A stretch of 60,000 nt of DNA, from assembly GCA_902597725.1 (NCBI GenBank), contig CACJYQ010000003.1:1-60000 (forward strand). Reading direction: 5' to 3'. Under the pieces are notes generated by a model that was not told the DNA's origin, searched no databases, and saw nothing but the letters and a program-made list of their open reading frames with translations. Source of the DNA: an uncultured Pelagibacteraceae bacterium. Lineage in GTDB: Bacteria > Pseudomonadota > Alphaproteobacteria > Pelagibacterales > Pelagibacteraceae. This document shows positions 50,298-60,000 of the stretch, piece after piece. Each line of letters opens with the position of its first letter. Positions within the stretch are counted from its first letter, which is position 1. A program made the translations under genes and the position numbers.

Positions 50298-50729
50298 ATG
50301 ATTAAATATAATTTAGTGTGTAAAAAATGTGATTTAATTTTTGACAGTTGGTTCGCGTCTTCATTGGAGTTTGATAAACTCAAAAAAAAGGAATTGATTA
50401 ATTGTCATAGATGTGGGTCACTCAGAGTTGAAAAAGGTCTTATGGCTCCAAAATTGATCAATAAAACTTTTAGAGATAAAAATGAGAAAAAAGATTTATT
50501 AAAGCATCAAAAAATAAAAAAAATCATTGATAAATATCAAAAATTCATAAAAAATAATTTTGATTATGTTGGTGAAAATTTCGCTTATGAAGCAAGATCA
50601 ATACATTATAAAGAAAAAAAAAATGGCAGGGGTATTTATGGAACCGCATCCAAGAAAGACATAAAAGAACTTAAAGAGGAAGGTATTGATACGCAAATGA
50701 TACCATGGGTCGAAAATAAAAATAATTAA
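50298..50729 (+). CDS. DUF1178 family protein
   Basis: A 143-residue protein with an N-terminal Cys4 knuckle: CKKCDLIFDSWF near residue 8 and INCHRCGSLRVEKGLMAPK near 35, followed by a charged helical region and GENFAYEARSIHYKE near residue 94. This matches the DUF1178 family of proteobacteria, with unknown function. It is 40 bases after argJ. The end overlaps the convergent ubiG by four bases. Confidence 0.88.
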   Translation: MIKYNLVCKKCDLIFDSWFASSLEFDKLKKKELINCHRCGSLRVEKGLMAPKLINKTFRDKNEKKDLLKHQKIKKIIDKYQKFIKNNFDYVGENFAYEARSIHYKEKKNGRGIYGTASKKDIKELKEEGIDTQMIPWVENKNN

Positions 50730-51454
50730 TTTTTAATAAATTTTGCAATATAATTTACAGACTTATCTTCACTAACACTCCATTCATTTTTCAAAATATT
50801 AAAACTCATTCCATTAATTTTATCTAATTTCAAATTATATTTTTTTTGTATTGAAATTAAATCCTCAGGTTTTAAAAATTTTTCCCACTCATGTGTTCCG
50901 ATTGGAAGCCAGCGTAGTATATACTCAGCTCCAACAATAGCAAAAATATATGATTTCAAAGTCTTATTTAAGGTAGCCACAAACATGATACCGTTTTTTT
51001 TCAAAAGATTATTACATGACTCTAAAAAAAAATTTACGTCCTCAACATGTTCTACTATTTCCATATTTAAAATCACGTCAAATTTATCTTTAATCTTTAA
51101 TTTTTCAGGGGATGAACAATAATAGTTTATTTTAAGATTAGTTTTTTCAGAATGTAACTTAGCAACACTGATATTTTTATCAGATGCATCAATTCCAGTA
51201 ACTGTAGCACCCAATCTACACATTGGTTCTGATAATAATCCGCCACCACAACCTACGTCTAGTATCTTTATATTTTCTAACGGGGTTTTTTTATTTTCTA
51301 ATTTAAATGTCTGTATTATATTTTCTTTAATATAGGAAATTCTTATAGGGTTAAATTTATGTAGTGGTTTAAATTTACCTTCAGGATTCCACCATTCTTC
51401 AGCAATTTTAGAAAATTTTTCTATTTCTTTTTTATTTATTGTGTTATTTTTCAT
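50726..51454 (-). CDS. ubiG: Ubiquinone biosynthesis O-methyltransferase
   Basis: SAM-dependent enzyme that performs the two O-methylations of ubiquinone synthesis. The 242-residue protein starts with the UbiG signature FSKIAEEWWNPEGKFKPLHK near residue 14, has the SAM motif ILDVGCGGGLLSEPM near 64-78 and the EIVEHVEDV segment near 132. The typical NRTLKSY-like TLNKTLKSYI and GTHEWEKFLKP motifs follow. It diverges from lysC and converges on the DUF1178 gene. Confidence 0.95.
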   Translation of the reverse strand: MKNNTINKKEIEKFSKIAEEWWNPEGKFKPLHKFNPIRISYIKENIIQTFKLENKKTPLENIKILDVGCGGGLLSEPMCRLGATVTGIDASDKNISVAKLHSEKTNLKINYYCSSPEKLKIKDKFDVILNMEIVEHVEDVNFFLESCNNLLKKNGIMFVATLNKTLKSYIFAIVGAEYILRWLPIGTHEWEKFLKPEDLISIQKKYNLKLDKINGMSFNILKNEWSVSEDKSVNYIAKFIKN

Positions 51455-51521
51455 TAGTAAGTTGACTTTATATTCAACATGTATTTATTCAATATTTTTT
51501 AAATTTAGAGAATAGTTTATC

Positions 51522-52742
51522 ATGAAAATTGTAGTATTAAAATTTGGGGGCACATCAGTTGGAACAATTAAAAAAATTAAAAAAGTTGCTGAAATTATTG
51601 CAGATTATAAAAGAAAAAATTATAAGGTTGTTGTTGTTTCATCAGCCATGAGCGGTGTGACAAATGAGTTGATAAAAAAGTCTTACGAAATAAGTAACAA
51701 CTTTTCTATTTCTGAGCATGATGTTTTAGTATCCACGGGGGAACAAGTGGCTTGCTCTTTAATAGCAGGAAGATTGATACATAAAGGTTATAAATCTAGA
51801 TCTTGGTTATCCTGGCAAGTGCCAATTCTTACAGTAGGTACCTATAAAAATTCAAGAATAAATCAAATTAATAAAGTTAAAATAATTAAATATTTAAGAG
51901 ATGGTGGCATACCAATTATAACTGGATTTCAAGGAGTTAATAATGATAATAGAATTACAACAATTGGAAGAGGTGGATCTGATGCAAGTGCAATTATGCT
52001 TGCTAAATTTTTTAAAGCTGAAAGATGTATAATTTACACTGATGTTGAAGGAATTTACACAACTGACCCAAACAAATTAAAAAAAGCAAAAAAAATTAAA
52101 GTTATTTCTTACGAAGAGATGTTGGAAATGGCTTCACTTGGTGCTAAGGTTATGCAACCAGTCTCTATACAAGATGCAAGATTAAATAGAATTGATATTG
52201 AAGTAAAGTCATCGTTTAAAAATAAATCTGGAACTTTAATCACTAAAAGATCAAATATAATTAATAATAAAATCGTTACTGGTATCTCCTCAACACAGAA
52301 TGATTCAAAAGTATCACTTATTGGTGTCAAAGATAAACCTGGAGTTGCTGCAGCTATTTTTAAACCGTTATCTAAAAATTTAATCAACGTTGATATGGTT
52401 GTTCAAAATATTTCTGCTAATGGAAAAGAGACAGATTTAACGTTTACGATTAAGACTGATGATTTGAATAAAACAAAAAAAATAATTCAAGAAAACAAAA
52501 TTATTAATTATAGAAAACTAATATTTGAAAAAGGTGTTTCTAAAATTTCAGTGATAGGAGTGGGTATGATCACCACTCCAGGTGTTACTTTTAGAATGTT
52601 TCAGACATTAGCAAATAAAAAAATTAATATTAAAGTAATCTCTACTTCTGAAATTAAGATTTCAGTTTTAATTGACAAAAAAAATACCCAAAAAGCCTTG
52701 ATTGCACTACATAAGGAATTTAAGTTAGATCACAAAAAATGA
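51522..52742 (+). CDS. lysC: Aspartate kinase
   Basis: Phosphorylates aspartate at the head of the lysine, threonine and methionine branch. The 406-residue monofunctional protein has [10 protein letters not shown] at residues 5-14, the [13 protein letters not shown] segment near 150 and two C-terminal ACT domains (about 265-405), so feedback control by lysine and/or threonine is likely. The stop overlaps the ispG start by four bases (ATGA). It is the first gene of lysC-ispG-prfA-prmC-DUF4167. Confidence 0.95.
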   Translation: MKIVVLKFGGTSVGTIKKIKKVAEIIADYKRKNYKVVVVSSAMSGVTNELIKKSYEISNNFSISEHDVLVSTGEQVACSLIAGRLIHKGYKSRSWLSWQVPILTVGTYKNSRINQINKVKIIKYLRDGGIPIITGFQGVNNDNRITTIGRGGSDASAIMLAKFFKAERCIIYTDVEGIYTTDPNKLKKAKKIKVISYEEMLEMASLGAKVMQPVSIQDARLNRIDIEVKSSFKNKSGTLITKRSNIINNKIVTGISSTQNDSKVSLIGVKDKPGVAAAIFKPLSKNLINVDMVVQNISANGKETDLTFTIKTDDLNKTKKIIQENKIINYRKLIFEKGVSKISVIGVGMITTPGVTFRMFQTLANKKINIKVISTSEIKISVLIDKKNTQKALIALHKEFKLDHKK

Positions 52743-53836
52743 GTATTAGACCTTTCAGAGATATTAAAAGAAGAAAAACAAAAGAAATAAACGTAGGCAA
52801 GGTCAAAGTGGGTGCAAATAATCCTATTACAGTTCAATCAATGACAAATACTCTCACGACTGATGTTAAGGCCACAATAAACCAAATAAATGAAATTCAT
52901 AATGAAGGTGCAGATATTGTTAGAGTGTCTTGTCCAGATGAGTCATCAACTAAAGCTTTAAAAGAAATCATTAAGAGTGTTGAAGTACCCATTGTTGCAG
53001 ATATTCATTTTCATTATAAAAGAGCAATTGAGGCAGCAGTAAATGGAGCTAGTTGTTTAAGAATTAACCCTGGCAATATAGGGAGTGCACATAAAATAAA
53101 AGAGATAATTAAAGCTGCAAGAGACAACAATTGCTCTATTAGAGTAGGAGTAAATGCTGGTTCTTTAGAAAAAGATATTTTAGACAAATATAAAGAACCT
53201 TGTCCGGAAGCTTTAGTGGAAAGTGCTTTGAGAAATATAAAAATTTTAGAGGATGAAGATTTTTACAATTTAAAAATAAGCGTGAAATCTTCAGATGTTT
53301 TCTTGTCAATAGAAGCATACCGTCAGTTGTCAAAAGCTACTGATTATCCTTTACACTTAGGGATAACCGAAGCAGGGAGTTTTATACCTGGAAGTATAAA
53401 ATCATCTATTGGCATAGGCTTATTACTATTAGAGGGCATAGGTGATACAATAAGAATTTCCTTATCAGATAATCCAGTTGAAGAAGTGAAAATCGGAAAT
53501 GAGATATTAAAATCCTTAAATTTGAGGGAAAGAGGTGTAAAAATAATCTCCTGTCCTTCATGTGCAAGACAGGGGTTTGAAGTAATTGAAACTGTTAAGA
53601 TTTTAGAGGAAAAACTTTCACATATTAAAACACCCATTACACTTTCAGTAATTGGATGTGTGGTTAATGGTCCGGGTGAGGCAGCAATGACCGATGTGGG
53701 AATAACTGGGGGCAACAAAGGTAGCAATATGCTTTATTTGTCAGGAGTGCAGTCTGAAAAAGTAATGACCAAAGACATGATTAATAAAATAGTCCTAGAA
53801 GTAGAAAAAAAAGCTTCTGAGTTAAAAAATAATTAA
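52739..53836 (+). CDS. ispG: 4-hydroxy-3-methylbut-2-enyl diphosphate synthase (flavodoxin/ferredoxin)
   Basis: Iron-sulfur enzyme of the MEP isoprenoid pathway. The 365-residue two-domain form has a TIM barrel with [11 protein letters not shown] near residue 34 and RINPGNIG near 107. The cluster-binding Cys residues are in [15 protein letters not shown] near 271 and [13 protein letters not shown] near 305. It is coupled to lysC by a four-base overlap and is one base before prfA. Confidence 0.96.
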   Translation: MSIRPFRDIKRRKTKEINVGKVKVGANNPITVQSMTNTLTTDVKATINQINEIHNEGADIVRVSCPDESSTKALKEIIKSVEVPIVADIHFHYKRAIEAAVNGASCLRINPGNIGSAHKIKEIIKAARDNNCSIRVGVNAGSLEKDILDKYKEPCPEALVESALRNIKILEDEDFYNLKISVKSSDVFLSIEAYRQLSKATDYPLHLGITEAGSFIPGSIKSSIGIGLLLLEGIGDTIRISLSDNPVEEVKIGNEILKSLNLRERGVKIISCPSCARQGFEVIETVKILEEKLSHIKTPITLSVIGCVVNGPGEAAMTDVGITGGNKGSNMLYLSGVQSEKVMTKDMINKIVLEVEKKASELKNN

Positions 53837-53837
53837 A

Positions 53838-54905
53838 ATGATACCAAACAAAACTATTGAAGATTTAATTGATAAACATTCATTATTAGAAAAAGATTTG
53901 TCATCAAGTAAAATTGATAAAAAACTATTTGCTGAAAAATCCAAAGAGTATTCAGATTTAAATGAAATTATTAAAAATGCAAAAAAATATATCTCATTCG
54001 AAAAAAATAAACTAGAGATACAAAAAATTTTAGAAGATGAAAATTCAGATGAAGAATTGATAAAAATGGCCGAAACAGAATTAAATAATTTAAAGTTAGA
54101 GCATGAAAATAATGAAAAAAAATTAAGATTATTTTTGTTACCTAAAGATGAAGCTGATAAAAAAAATGCTATAATTGAAATAAGAGCAGGCACTGGTGGC
54201 TTAGAGGCAAGTTTGTTTGCCTCTGATCTCTTTAAGATGTATGAAAAAATAAGTCATAAAAAAAAATGGGTTGTTGAATTAATCTCCATTTCAAAGAGTG
54301 AGGCAGGTGGCCTCAAAGAGGTGATTGCATCAATTAAAGGCACTAATATTTATTCAACATTAAAATATGAAAGCGGTGTCCATAGAGTACAGAGAGTTCC
54401 TGACACAGAAACTCAAGGTAGGGTTCATACCTCTGCAGCAACAGTGGCAGTATTGCCAGAGGCTGAAGAAGTTGATTTAAAGATTAATGAGTCTGATTTA
54501 AGAATAGATGTTTTTAGAGCTGGAGGACCAGGTGGACAATCTGTTAATACCACTGACAGCGCAGTGAGAATTACACATATTCCGTCGGGAATATCTGTTT
54601 CTCAGCAAGATGAAAAATCGCAACATAAAAATAAAAGTAAAGGTATGAAAATACTAAGATCAAGACTGTATGAACTTGAAAGATCAAGAATAGAGAAAGA
54701 AAGATCTCAAGATAGAAAAAGTAAGATTGGTACTGGTGATAGATCAGAGAGGATTAGAACTTATAATTTTCCACAAGGTAGAGTTACCGACCATAGAATA
54801 AATTTGACTTTGCATAAGCTTGAGGAATTTCTTGAAGGTGAGGTTTTTGATGAGATGATTGAAGCATTAACTTTGCAGGCACAAAAGGAAAGTTTAAATA
54901 ATTAA
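53838..54905 (+). CDS. prfA: Peptide chain release factor 1
   Basis: Releases the peptide at UAA and UAG. The 355-residue factor has the GGQ catalytic motif in [17 protein letters not shown] near residue 225 and the anticodon-like tripeptide region near [20 protein letters not shown] at about 175. It is followed by prmC, whose product methylates this GGQ glutamine, the usual arrangement. A RF1-specific tRNA hydrolase tail [14 protein letters not shown] is also present. Confidence 0.97.
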   Translation: MIPNKTIEDLIDKHSLLEKDLSSSKIDKKLFAEKSKEYSDLNEIIKNAKKYISFEKNKLEIQKILEDENSDEELIKMAETELNNLKLEHENNEKKLRLFLLPKDEADKKNAIIEIRAGTGGLEASLFASDLFKMYEKISHKKKWVVELISISKSEAGGLKEVIASIKGTNIYSTLKYESGVHRVQRVPDTETQGRVHTSAATVAVLPEAEEVDLKINESDLRIDVFRAGGPGGQSVNTTDSAVRITHIPSGISVSQQDEKSQHKNKSKGMKILRSRLYELERSRIEKERSQDRKSKIGTGDRSERIRTYNFPQGRVTDHRINLTLHKLEEFLEGEVFDEMIEALTLQAQKESLNN

Positions 54906-54911
54906 AATTTT

Positions 54912-55766
54912 ATGAATATTGATACTGCTTTAAAAAATGCATCTTTAGATTTAAAAAAGAAAAATATTAAATCTGCTTTGTTAGACAGTGAAATTTTGAT
55001 GTCAAAAGTCTTAAATCTGGATAGAAGTGAAATTATTTTAAATTTAAATAGACAATTAAACAATCAAGATTACAAACTTTTTAGAGACCTTATAATTAGT
55101 CGTTCAAAAAATAAACCAATAGCCTATTTGATTGGAAAAAAATCTTTCTGGAAATATGAGTTTGAGATAAGTGATAAAGTTTTAATTCCCAGACCAGACA
55201 CAGAATTAATAGTTGAACAAGTGTTAAATATTTATAAAAACAAGCACAATATCAATTTTTTAGAAATTGGAGTCGGGTCGGGGTGTATAATTTTATCGAT
55301 TCTTAAGGAAAAAAAGTTTTTCTTAGGAAAAGGGGTGGATTTGAGTAAAGATAGTATCAAAATATGTAAAAAAAATGCTAATAAGCTAAATGTAAGTAAT
55401 AGGCTCAAATTGTTCAAATCTGATATTGACAATTTTAATTTGGGCAAATATGATTTAATTGTATCTAATCCACCTTATATCAAAAAGTTTGATTTAAAAA
55501 ATTTAGATAAGGATGTTTTAAATTTTGAGCCAAAATTGGCACTGGATGGCGGTTTAGATGGATTATCAGAAATCAGAAAAGTTATCAAAACATCTTCTGA
55601 ATTGATAAAACTAAATGGAAAATTAATTTTAGAAATCGCTCACGATCAAAAAAAAATGGTAAAAAAAATGCTAAATGATTATGGTTTTTATATAAATAAA
55701 GTTGCAAAAGATTTAGCTAATAACAATCGTTGTATTATAAGCACGAAAATTAAATTTATAAAATAA
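54912..55766 (+). CDS. prmC: Release factor glutamine methyltransferase
   Basis: Methylates the Gln of the release-factor GGQ motif. The 284-residue protein has an N-terminal helical domain (1-80) and a SAM domain with FLEIGVGSGCIILSIL near residue 116 and the catalytic NPPY motif in LIVSNPPYIKK near 182. The PRPDTELIVE motif before the SAM domain is typical. The order prfA-prmC (six-base gap) supports the call. Confidence 0.95.
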   Translation: MNIDTALKNASLDLKKKNIKSALLDSEILMSKVLNLDRSEIILNLNRQLNNQDYKLFRDLIISRSKNKPIAYLIGKKSFWKYEFEISDKVLIPRPDTELIVEQVLNIYKNKHNINFLEIGVGSGCIILSILKEKKFFLGKGVDLSKDSIKICKKNANKLNVSNRLKLFKSDIDNFNLGKYDLIVSNPPYIKKFDLKNLDKDVLNFEPKLALDGGLDGLSEIRKVIKTSSELIKLNGKLILEIAHDQKKMVKKMLNDYGFYINKVAKDLANNNRCIISTKIKFIK

Positions 55767-55767
55767 A

Positions 55768-56145
55768 ATGGTCACATTCAGAAATAATAACTCTCGAAGA
55801 AACAGCTTTAGAAGAAACGATAGAAACTTCAAATCTAATGGAGAAAGACCCAAATATGTTAACAACTTTTCAAAAAATGAAAATTTTCAAAGAAAGTTAC
55901 CTGGTAGAAATAATCATAACGCATCAAAATTGATTGAAAAGTACAGTAATTTAGCTAGAGAGGCTTTATCAAGTGGAGATAAAATTCTATCTGAAAATTA
56001 CTTTCAACATGCAGATCATTTTACAAGAATTTTAAATGATCAAGATTACCAAAAAAGAAATAATTTAACGAGTGATAATTCAACTAATCCACAACAAGAT
56101 TTGAGTAATCAAGAAGATATAAAAAATAATACTCAAGAGAAATAG
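55768..56145 (+). CDS. DUF4167 family protein
   Basis: A 125-residue protein, Asn/Arg-rich and probably disordered at both ends. The conserved central helix-hairpin reads LIEKYSNLAREALSSGDKIL then SENYFQHADHFTRIL, at about residues 50-90, and matches the alphaproteobacterial DUF4167 domain, which is commonly encoded directly after prmC, as here with a one-base gap. Function unknown; the basic tail suggests binding to RNA or DNA. Confidence 0.88.
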   Translation: MVTFRNNNSRRNSFRRNDRNFKSNGERPKYVNNFSKNENFQRKLPGRNNHNASKLIEKYSNLAREALSSGDKILSENYFQHADHFTRILNDQDYQKRNNLTSDNSTNPQQDLSNQEDIKNNTQEK

Positions 56146-56174
56146 AGTTTATAAAAATAATTCAAATTCGAAAA

Positions 56175-57461
56175 TTAATTTAACCCAATAATTTTCTCTG
56201 ATTTCAAAACATCTAATTTAATTTTTTTGGTCTCAAATAATTTTCTCTCATCTCCCTTTAAAATTTTACCTGAGGGAAGTTTCAAAGTTTGTGAGTTGAC
56301 TCTTTTTCCATTAATTAACACTTCATAATGCAAATGAGGCCCTGTTGATTTTCCGGTAGAGCCAACGTATCCAATTATTTGTCCCTGTTTAACTCTTACA
56401 CCAGCTCTAATACTTTTTGCAAATTTTGACATATGTGCATAAATAGTTTGATAAGTAGAGTTGTGTTTAATAACAACACAGTTTCCACCACCACCACACC
56501 ATCCAGCTTTTTTAATTGTACCCGATCCCGATGCCATGATTGGAGTACCCAAAGGAGCAGCAAAGTCAGTCCCTTTATGCATTTTATTAAATCCATCTAT
56601 TGGATGTTTTCTCATACCAAATGGCGATGAAAGCCTTGCACCGTTAATTGGAGTCTTCATTAATGCCTTTTGAATACTTTTTCCGTTTTTATCATAATGT
56701 CCAATGCTACCTTGAGTATCATAATAATAAAGTGAATTATCCTCTCCACTTAAAATTAGATTAGCAAACAAAATATTACCAGTTTCTATAATTTTTTTTT
56801 TTTCATCAACAAAAACTTCATACATAATCTGAAACTTATCTTTTTTTCTTATATCTCTCTGGAAATCTACTTGGAAACCATAAATTCTTGCAAATTCAAT
56901 TATTATGCCTGCTGGAATTTCTTTTTCCAGGGCAGATTTATATAAGCTTTGTAAAATTATATTTTCGTTATAGTAAATATGCTTTTTTAGTTTTGTAAGT
57001 ATCACTCTTTCATTAAAAATTTTATTTTCTAGATCCTGAGTTAAAACAATTCTCTCTTTATTCGAAATTTGAAATATAAATTCTTTAATTGAATTTTTAC
57101 TCTGATCTATAGTGAGGTTAATTTTTTGATTTGCTTTAAGTTTATTTATGTTTACTTTTTTTGACAGTTTTTTCTTTAAAACTTCAACCTCCTTTTTATC
57201 GATTAAGTAATTTTCAAGAATACTATCTAGAGTTTCTCCAATTTCAACTTTGTGCGATATCTTTTTAAATCTTGGTTCTAACTTATTAAAAAAATGGTTA
57301 ATTGTTTTTTTGAAATAAACATTTTCAATTATTTGTTTATAGTCATTGTTAATTTTTTTTTTTGTAAAATTATAATATAAGGTTAAGACCGTTGTAATTA
57401 TGATTAACGCTAAAAGCGCAATGATCTCATTCTGGATTCTAAATTTTAATTTATTAAACAT
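56175..57461 (-). CDS. M23-family murein metallopeptidase with membrane anchor
   Basis: A 428-residue envelope protein. One N-terminal membrane segment (about residues 12-32) is followed by a LysM/OapA-like region (SHKVEIGETLDSILENYLID near residue 66) and by a C-terminal zinc peptidase domain. The zinc motifs HKGTDFAAPLGTPI near residue 299 and GPHLHYEV near 380 are both intact, with the middle His in YAHMSKF, so it should cut peptidoglycan crosslinks. Such proteins act in cell elongation or daughter-cell separation. It is divergent from the rRNA operon, with 336 bases between. Confidence 0.93.
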   Translation of the reverse strand: MFNKLKFRIQNEIIALLALIIITTVLTLYYNFTKKKINNDYKQIIENVYFKKTINHFFNKLEPRFKKISHKVEIGETLDSILENYLIDKKEVEVLKKKLSKKVNINKLKANQKINLTIDQSKNSIKEFIFQISNKERIVLTQDLENKIFNERVILTKLKKHIYYNENIILQSLYKSALEKEIPAGIIIEFARIYGFQVDFQRDIRKKDKFQIMYEVFVDEKKKIIETGNILFANLILSGEDNSLYYYDTQGSIGHYDKNGKSIQKALMKTPINGARLSSPFGMRKHPIDGFNKMHKGTDFAAPLGTPIMASGSGTIKKAGWCGGGGNCVVIKHNSTYQTIYAHMSKFAKSIRAGVRVKQGQIIGYVGSTGKSTGPHLHYEVLINGKRVNSQTLKLPSGKILKGDERKLFETKKIKLDVLKSEKIIGLN

Positions 57462-57564
57462 TGATGCATTTATGAAATTTCAATTATTAATTTAACAATC
57501 AAGAAAAATCAAAAAAAACCCTTTAAAATAGTGTTTTTTTCCTCATTTTTTTATTGTTAAAAGC

Positions 57565-57592
57565 TTGATTTCCCTTAATTTTAGCCTATAAG
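57565..57592 (+). promoter_or_regulatory. Candidate promoter of the rRNA operon
   Basis: The gap from 57462 to 57797 has no gene and holds the rRNA promoter and leader. TTGATT (57565-57570) and TATAAG (57587-57592) are 16 bases apart and about 200 bases before 16S, followed by a CATCC discriminator. Other AT-rich boxes exist, so the exact start is uncertain. Confidence 0.45.
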
Positions 57593-57686
57593 CATCCAAC
57601 TTCTCATCAAAATTATTATTAAAGTAATAAATTTGTGCGGATTTATTGAGTTTTTCTCAATTAGCTATTTAAAAAGTACATATTTT

Positions 57687-57710
57687 AAGAAGAGAAGTGT
57701 GGACGGTTAA
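57687..57710 (+). other. 16S precursor processing stem, 5' arm
   Basis: This 24-base arm pairs with 59326-59349, beyond the 3' end of 16S, leaving only one T-T mismatch (two G-T pairs included). It would loop out the 16S rRNA and is the expected substrate for RNase III. Pairing was checked base by base. Confidence 0.85.
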
Positions 57711-57730
57711 GGTTACCAAAATTTGTCGTA

Positions 57731-57786
57731 CACACTTCAACATTTATATAAATTTTATTCTTAGAATTTATATAGAAGCTAGTGTG
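57731..57786 (+). other. Hairpin in the 16S leader
   Basis: A two-part hairpin: CACACTTC (57731-57738) with GAAG..GTGTG (57775-57786), enclosing a perfect ten-pair stem TATATAAATT (57745-57754) and AATTTATATA (57765-57774). It lies just before mature 16S and may help folding or processing of the precursor. Confidence 0.55.
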
Positions 57787-57797
57787 CGCCGTTTTTA

Positions 57798-59271
<1,474 letters not shown>

Positions 59272-59325
59272 CTAAGGATGAATAAAAATTTAATTTTTTA
59301 TTCTAAATAATTTACACGGTTAATG

Positions 59326-59349
59326 TTGACCGTCCTCATTTCTCTTCTT
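59326..59349 (+). other. 16S precursor processing stem, 3' arm
   Basis: Complement of 57687-57710 (23 of 24 positions pair). It lies 55 bases after the end of 16S and before the tRNA-Ile gene, the standard location for the RNase III cut that frees 16S. Confidence 0.85.
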
Positions 59350-59373
59350 AAATTTAGTGTTTCTCTTGCATGG

Positions 59374-59450
59374 GGGCCGGTAGCTCAGTTGGTTAGAGCA
59401 CACCCTTGATAAGGGTGGGGTCGAAAGTTCGAGTCTTTCTCGGCCCACCA
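59374..59450 (+). tRNA. tRNA-Ile (GAT anticodon) in the rRNA spacer
   Basis: A 77-base tRNA with encoded CCA. Acceptor GGGCCGG pairs with TCGGCCC, and the anticodon stem CACCC with GGGTG around TTGATAA. The D loop has GG and the T loop TTCGAGT is canonical, unlike the tRNA-Phe and tRNA-His genes of this window. It is the first tRNA of the 16S-23S spacer. Confidence 0.97.
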
Positions 59451-59463
59451 ATTTTAAATTCAT

Positions 59464-59539
59464 GGGGGATTAGCTCAGCTGGGAGAGCGCCTGATTTGCA
59501 TTCAGGAGGTCAGCGGTTCGATCCCGCTATCCTCCACCA
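59464..59539 (+). tRNA. tRNA-Ala (TGC anticodon) in the rRNA spacer
   Basis: A 76-base tRNA with encoded CCA. Acceptor GGGGGAT pairs with ATCCTCC and contains the G3-T70 pair that identifies alanine tRNA. The anticodon stem CCTGA pairs with TCAGG around TTTGCAT. D and T loops (TTCGATC) are canonical. The Ile-Ala order is common in proteobacterial spacers. Confidence 0.97.
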
Positions 59540-59598
59540 GAACACTTAGTTATAAAAATTGTGAATATAAATAATAATTAATATCAATATCTATATCC

Positions 59599-59628
59599 GA
59601 ACATTAGTAATCTTATTAGCTAATGTTC
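59599..59628 (+). other. Nine-pair hairpin in the spacer before 23S
   Basis: GAACATTAG (59599-59607) pairs perfectly with CTAATGTTC (59620-59628) around a 12-base loop. It lies between tRNA-Ala and 23S and may mark a processing site. Confidence 0.6.
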
Positions 59629-59647
59629 AAATAAAAATTTGATTCAA

Positions 59648-59666
59648 CACAGAATTTTTTTCTGTG
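59648..59666 (+). other. Hairpin at the 23S 5' boundary
   Basis: CACAGAA (59648-59654) pairs with TTCTGTG (59660-59666) around TTTTT, four bases before the expected 23S start. It is possibly part of the precursor 23S processing structure. Confidence 0.5.
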
Positions 59667-59670
59667 CATA

Positions 59671-60000
59671 AATCAAGCGTTTAAGGGCGTGTGGCGGATG
59701 CCTTGGCACTGAAAGCCGAAGAAGGACGTGATATACTGCGATAAGTTTCGGGGAGCTGTATGTAAGTTTTGATCCGAAAATTTCCGAATGGGGAAACCCA
59801 CCATTTTATATGGTACTTTAAACTGAATACATAGGTTTAAAGAGACAACCTGGAGAACTGAAACATCTAAGTAACCAGAGGAAAAGAAATCAATTGAGAT
59901 TCTGTTAGTAGTGGCGAGCGAAAGCGGAATAGGCCTGTAGTTTTGTTAAAAAAATTTGAATAGTTTGGAAATGCTAACCACAGAGGGTGATAGTCCCGTA
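59671..60000 (+). rRNA. rrl: 23S ribosomal RNA, 5' part (cut by window edge)
   Basis: Begins with the conserved AATCAAGCGTTTAAGGGCGT and GGCGGATGCCTTGGCAC segments that match the E. coli 23S 5' region (AAGCGACTAAGCGTACACGGTGGATGCC). Only about 330 bases lie in the window; the rest continues beyond base 60000. The 5' end is set by analogy. Confidence 0.95.

Noticed and set aside
53822-54193. 123-codon reverse-strand ORF, Ser/Phe/Ile-rich
   Set aside because: It is the antisense shadow of prfA; A-rich Lys/Glu codons read backwards give Phe, Ser and Leu.

Overview
This is a dense, AT-rich (about 30% G+C by eye) stretch of alphaproteobacterial chromosome, most probably from a SAR11 (Pelagibacterales) bacterium. 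The evidence is the 16S rRNA, whose variable-region text matches what I remember of SAR11 sequences; the very short or negative gene spacing; and alphaproteobacterial gene neighbourhoods such as rpmH-rnpA-yidD-yidC-argB-HAD-dapD-dapE, murA-DUF2948-hisD, pyrF-trpF-trpB-trpA-accD-folC, prmC-DUF4167 and ffs-dnaX-ebfC-recR. GcrA and an NrnC-type exoribonuclease are also alphaproteobacterial markers. I saw no mobile element, prophage, CRISPR array or long repeat.

Layout. 1-2492 (+): end of an unknown gene, then def, fmt and truA. 2472-9872 (-): one long run, read from the right: rpmH, rnpA, yidD, yidC, argB, a HAD nucleotidase, dapD, dapE, an HDAC-family deacylase and a SET-domain methyltransferase. 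9965-14961 (+): a TVP38-type membrane protein, tRNA-Thr (on -), two tiny lysine-rich proteins, dcd, murA, DUF2948, hisD, infA, tRNA-Phe. 15037-18708 (+): cold-shock gene and terminator, a short His-containing ORF, tRNA-His, hisS, hisZ, hisG. 18856-22466 (+): rmuC, a PD-(D/E)XK nuclease, an exonuclease I homologue and a thioredoxin. 22463-34321 (-): nrnC, kdsD, lptC, lptB, aroA, rpsA, ihfB, pyrF, trpF, trpB, trpA, accD, folC. 34345-46352: mostly (+): NDUFA9-like, argD-argF, kdsB-pheA, SRP RNA, dnaX-ebfC-recR and accA, with gcrA, cytochrome c and glcB on (-). 46347-57461: secA (-), argJ, DUF1178, ubiG (-), lysC-ispG-prfA-prmC-DUF4167, M23 peptidase (-). 57462-60000: rRNA operon 16S, tRNA-Ile, tRNA-Ala, start of 23S.

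The genes are mostly housekeeping. Arginine synthesis is well represented but scattered (argJ, argB, argD, argF). Lysine/peptidoglycan (lysC, dapD, dapE, murA), histidine (hisD, hisZ, hisG), aromatic amino acids (aroA, trpFBA, pheA), malonyl-CoA formation (accA, accD), LPS (kdsB, kdsD, lptBC) and translation are also covered.

Points that deserve a second look: tRNA-Phe and tRNA-His share an apparent A18/G55 replacement of the normal G18/U55 elbow pair. tRNA-His also lacks an encoded G-1 and sits beside a derived HisRS. A 33-residue ORF ending in a His-rich tail lies just upstream of tRNA-His-hisS-hisZ-hisG. AccA has a C-terminal membrane tail. TrpB, TrpA, FolC and AccD carry changed signature residues. 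RmuC and two other nucleases form a block. Expected neighbours engB, lptA and cmk are missing from their usual slots. An operator-like repeat cluster lies between gcrA and argD.
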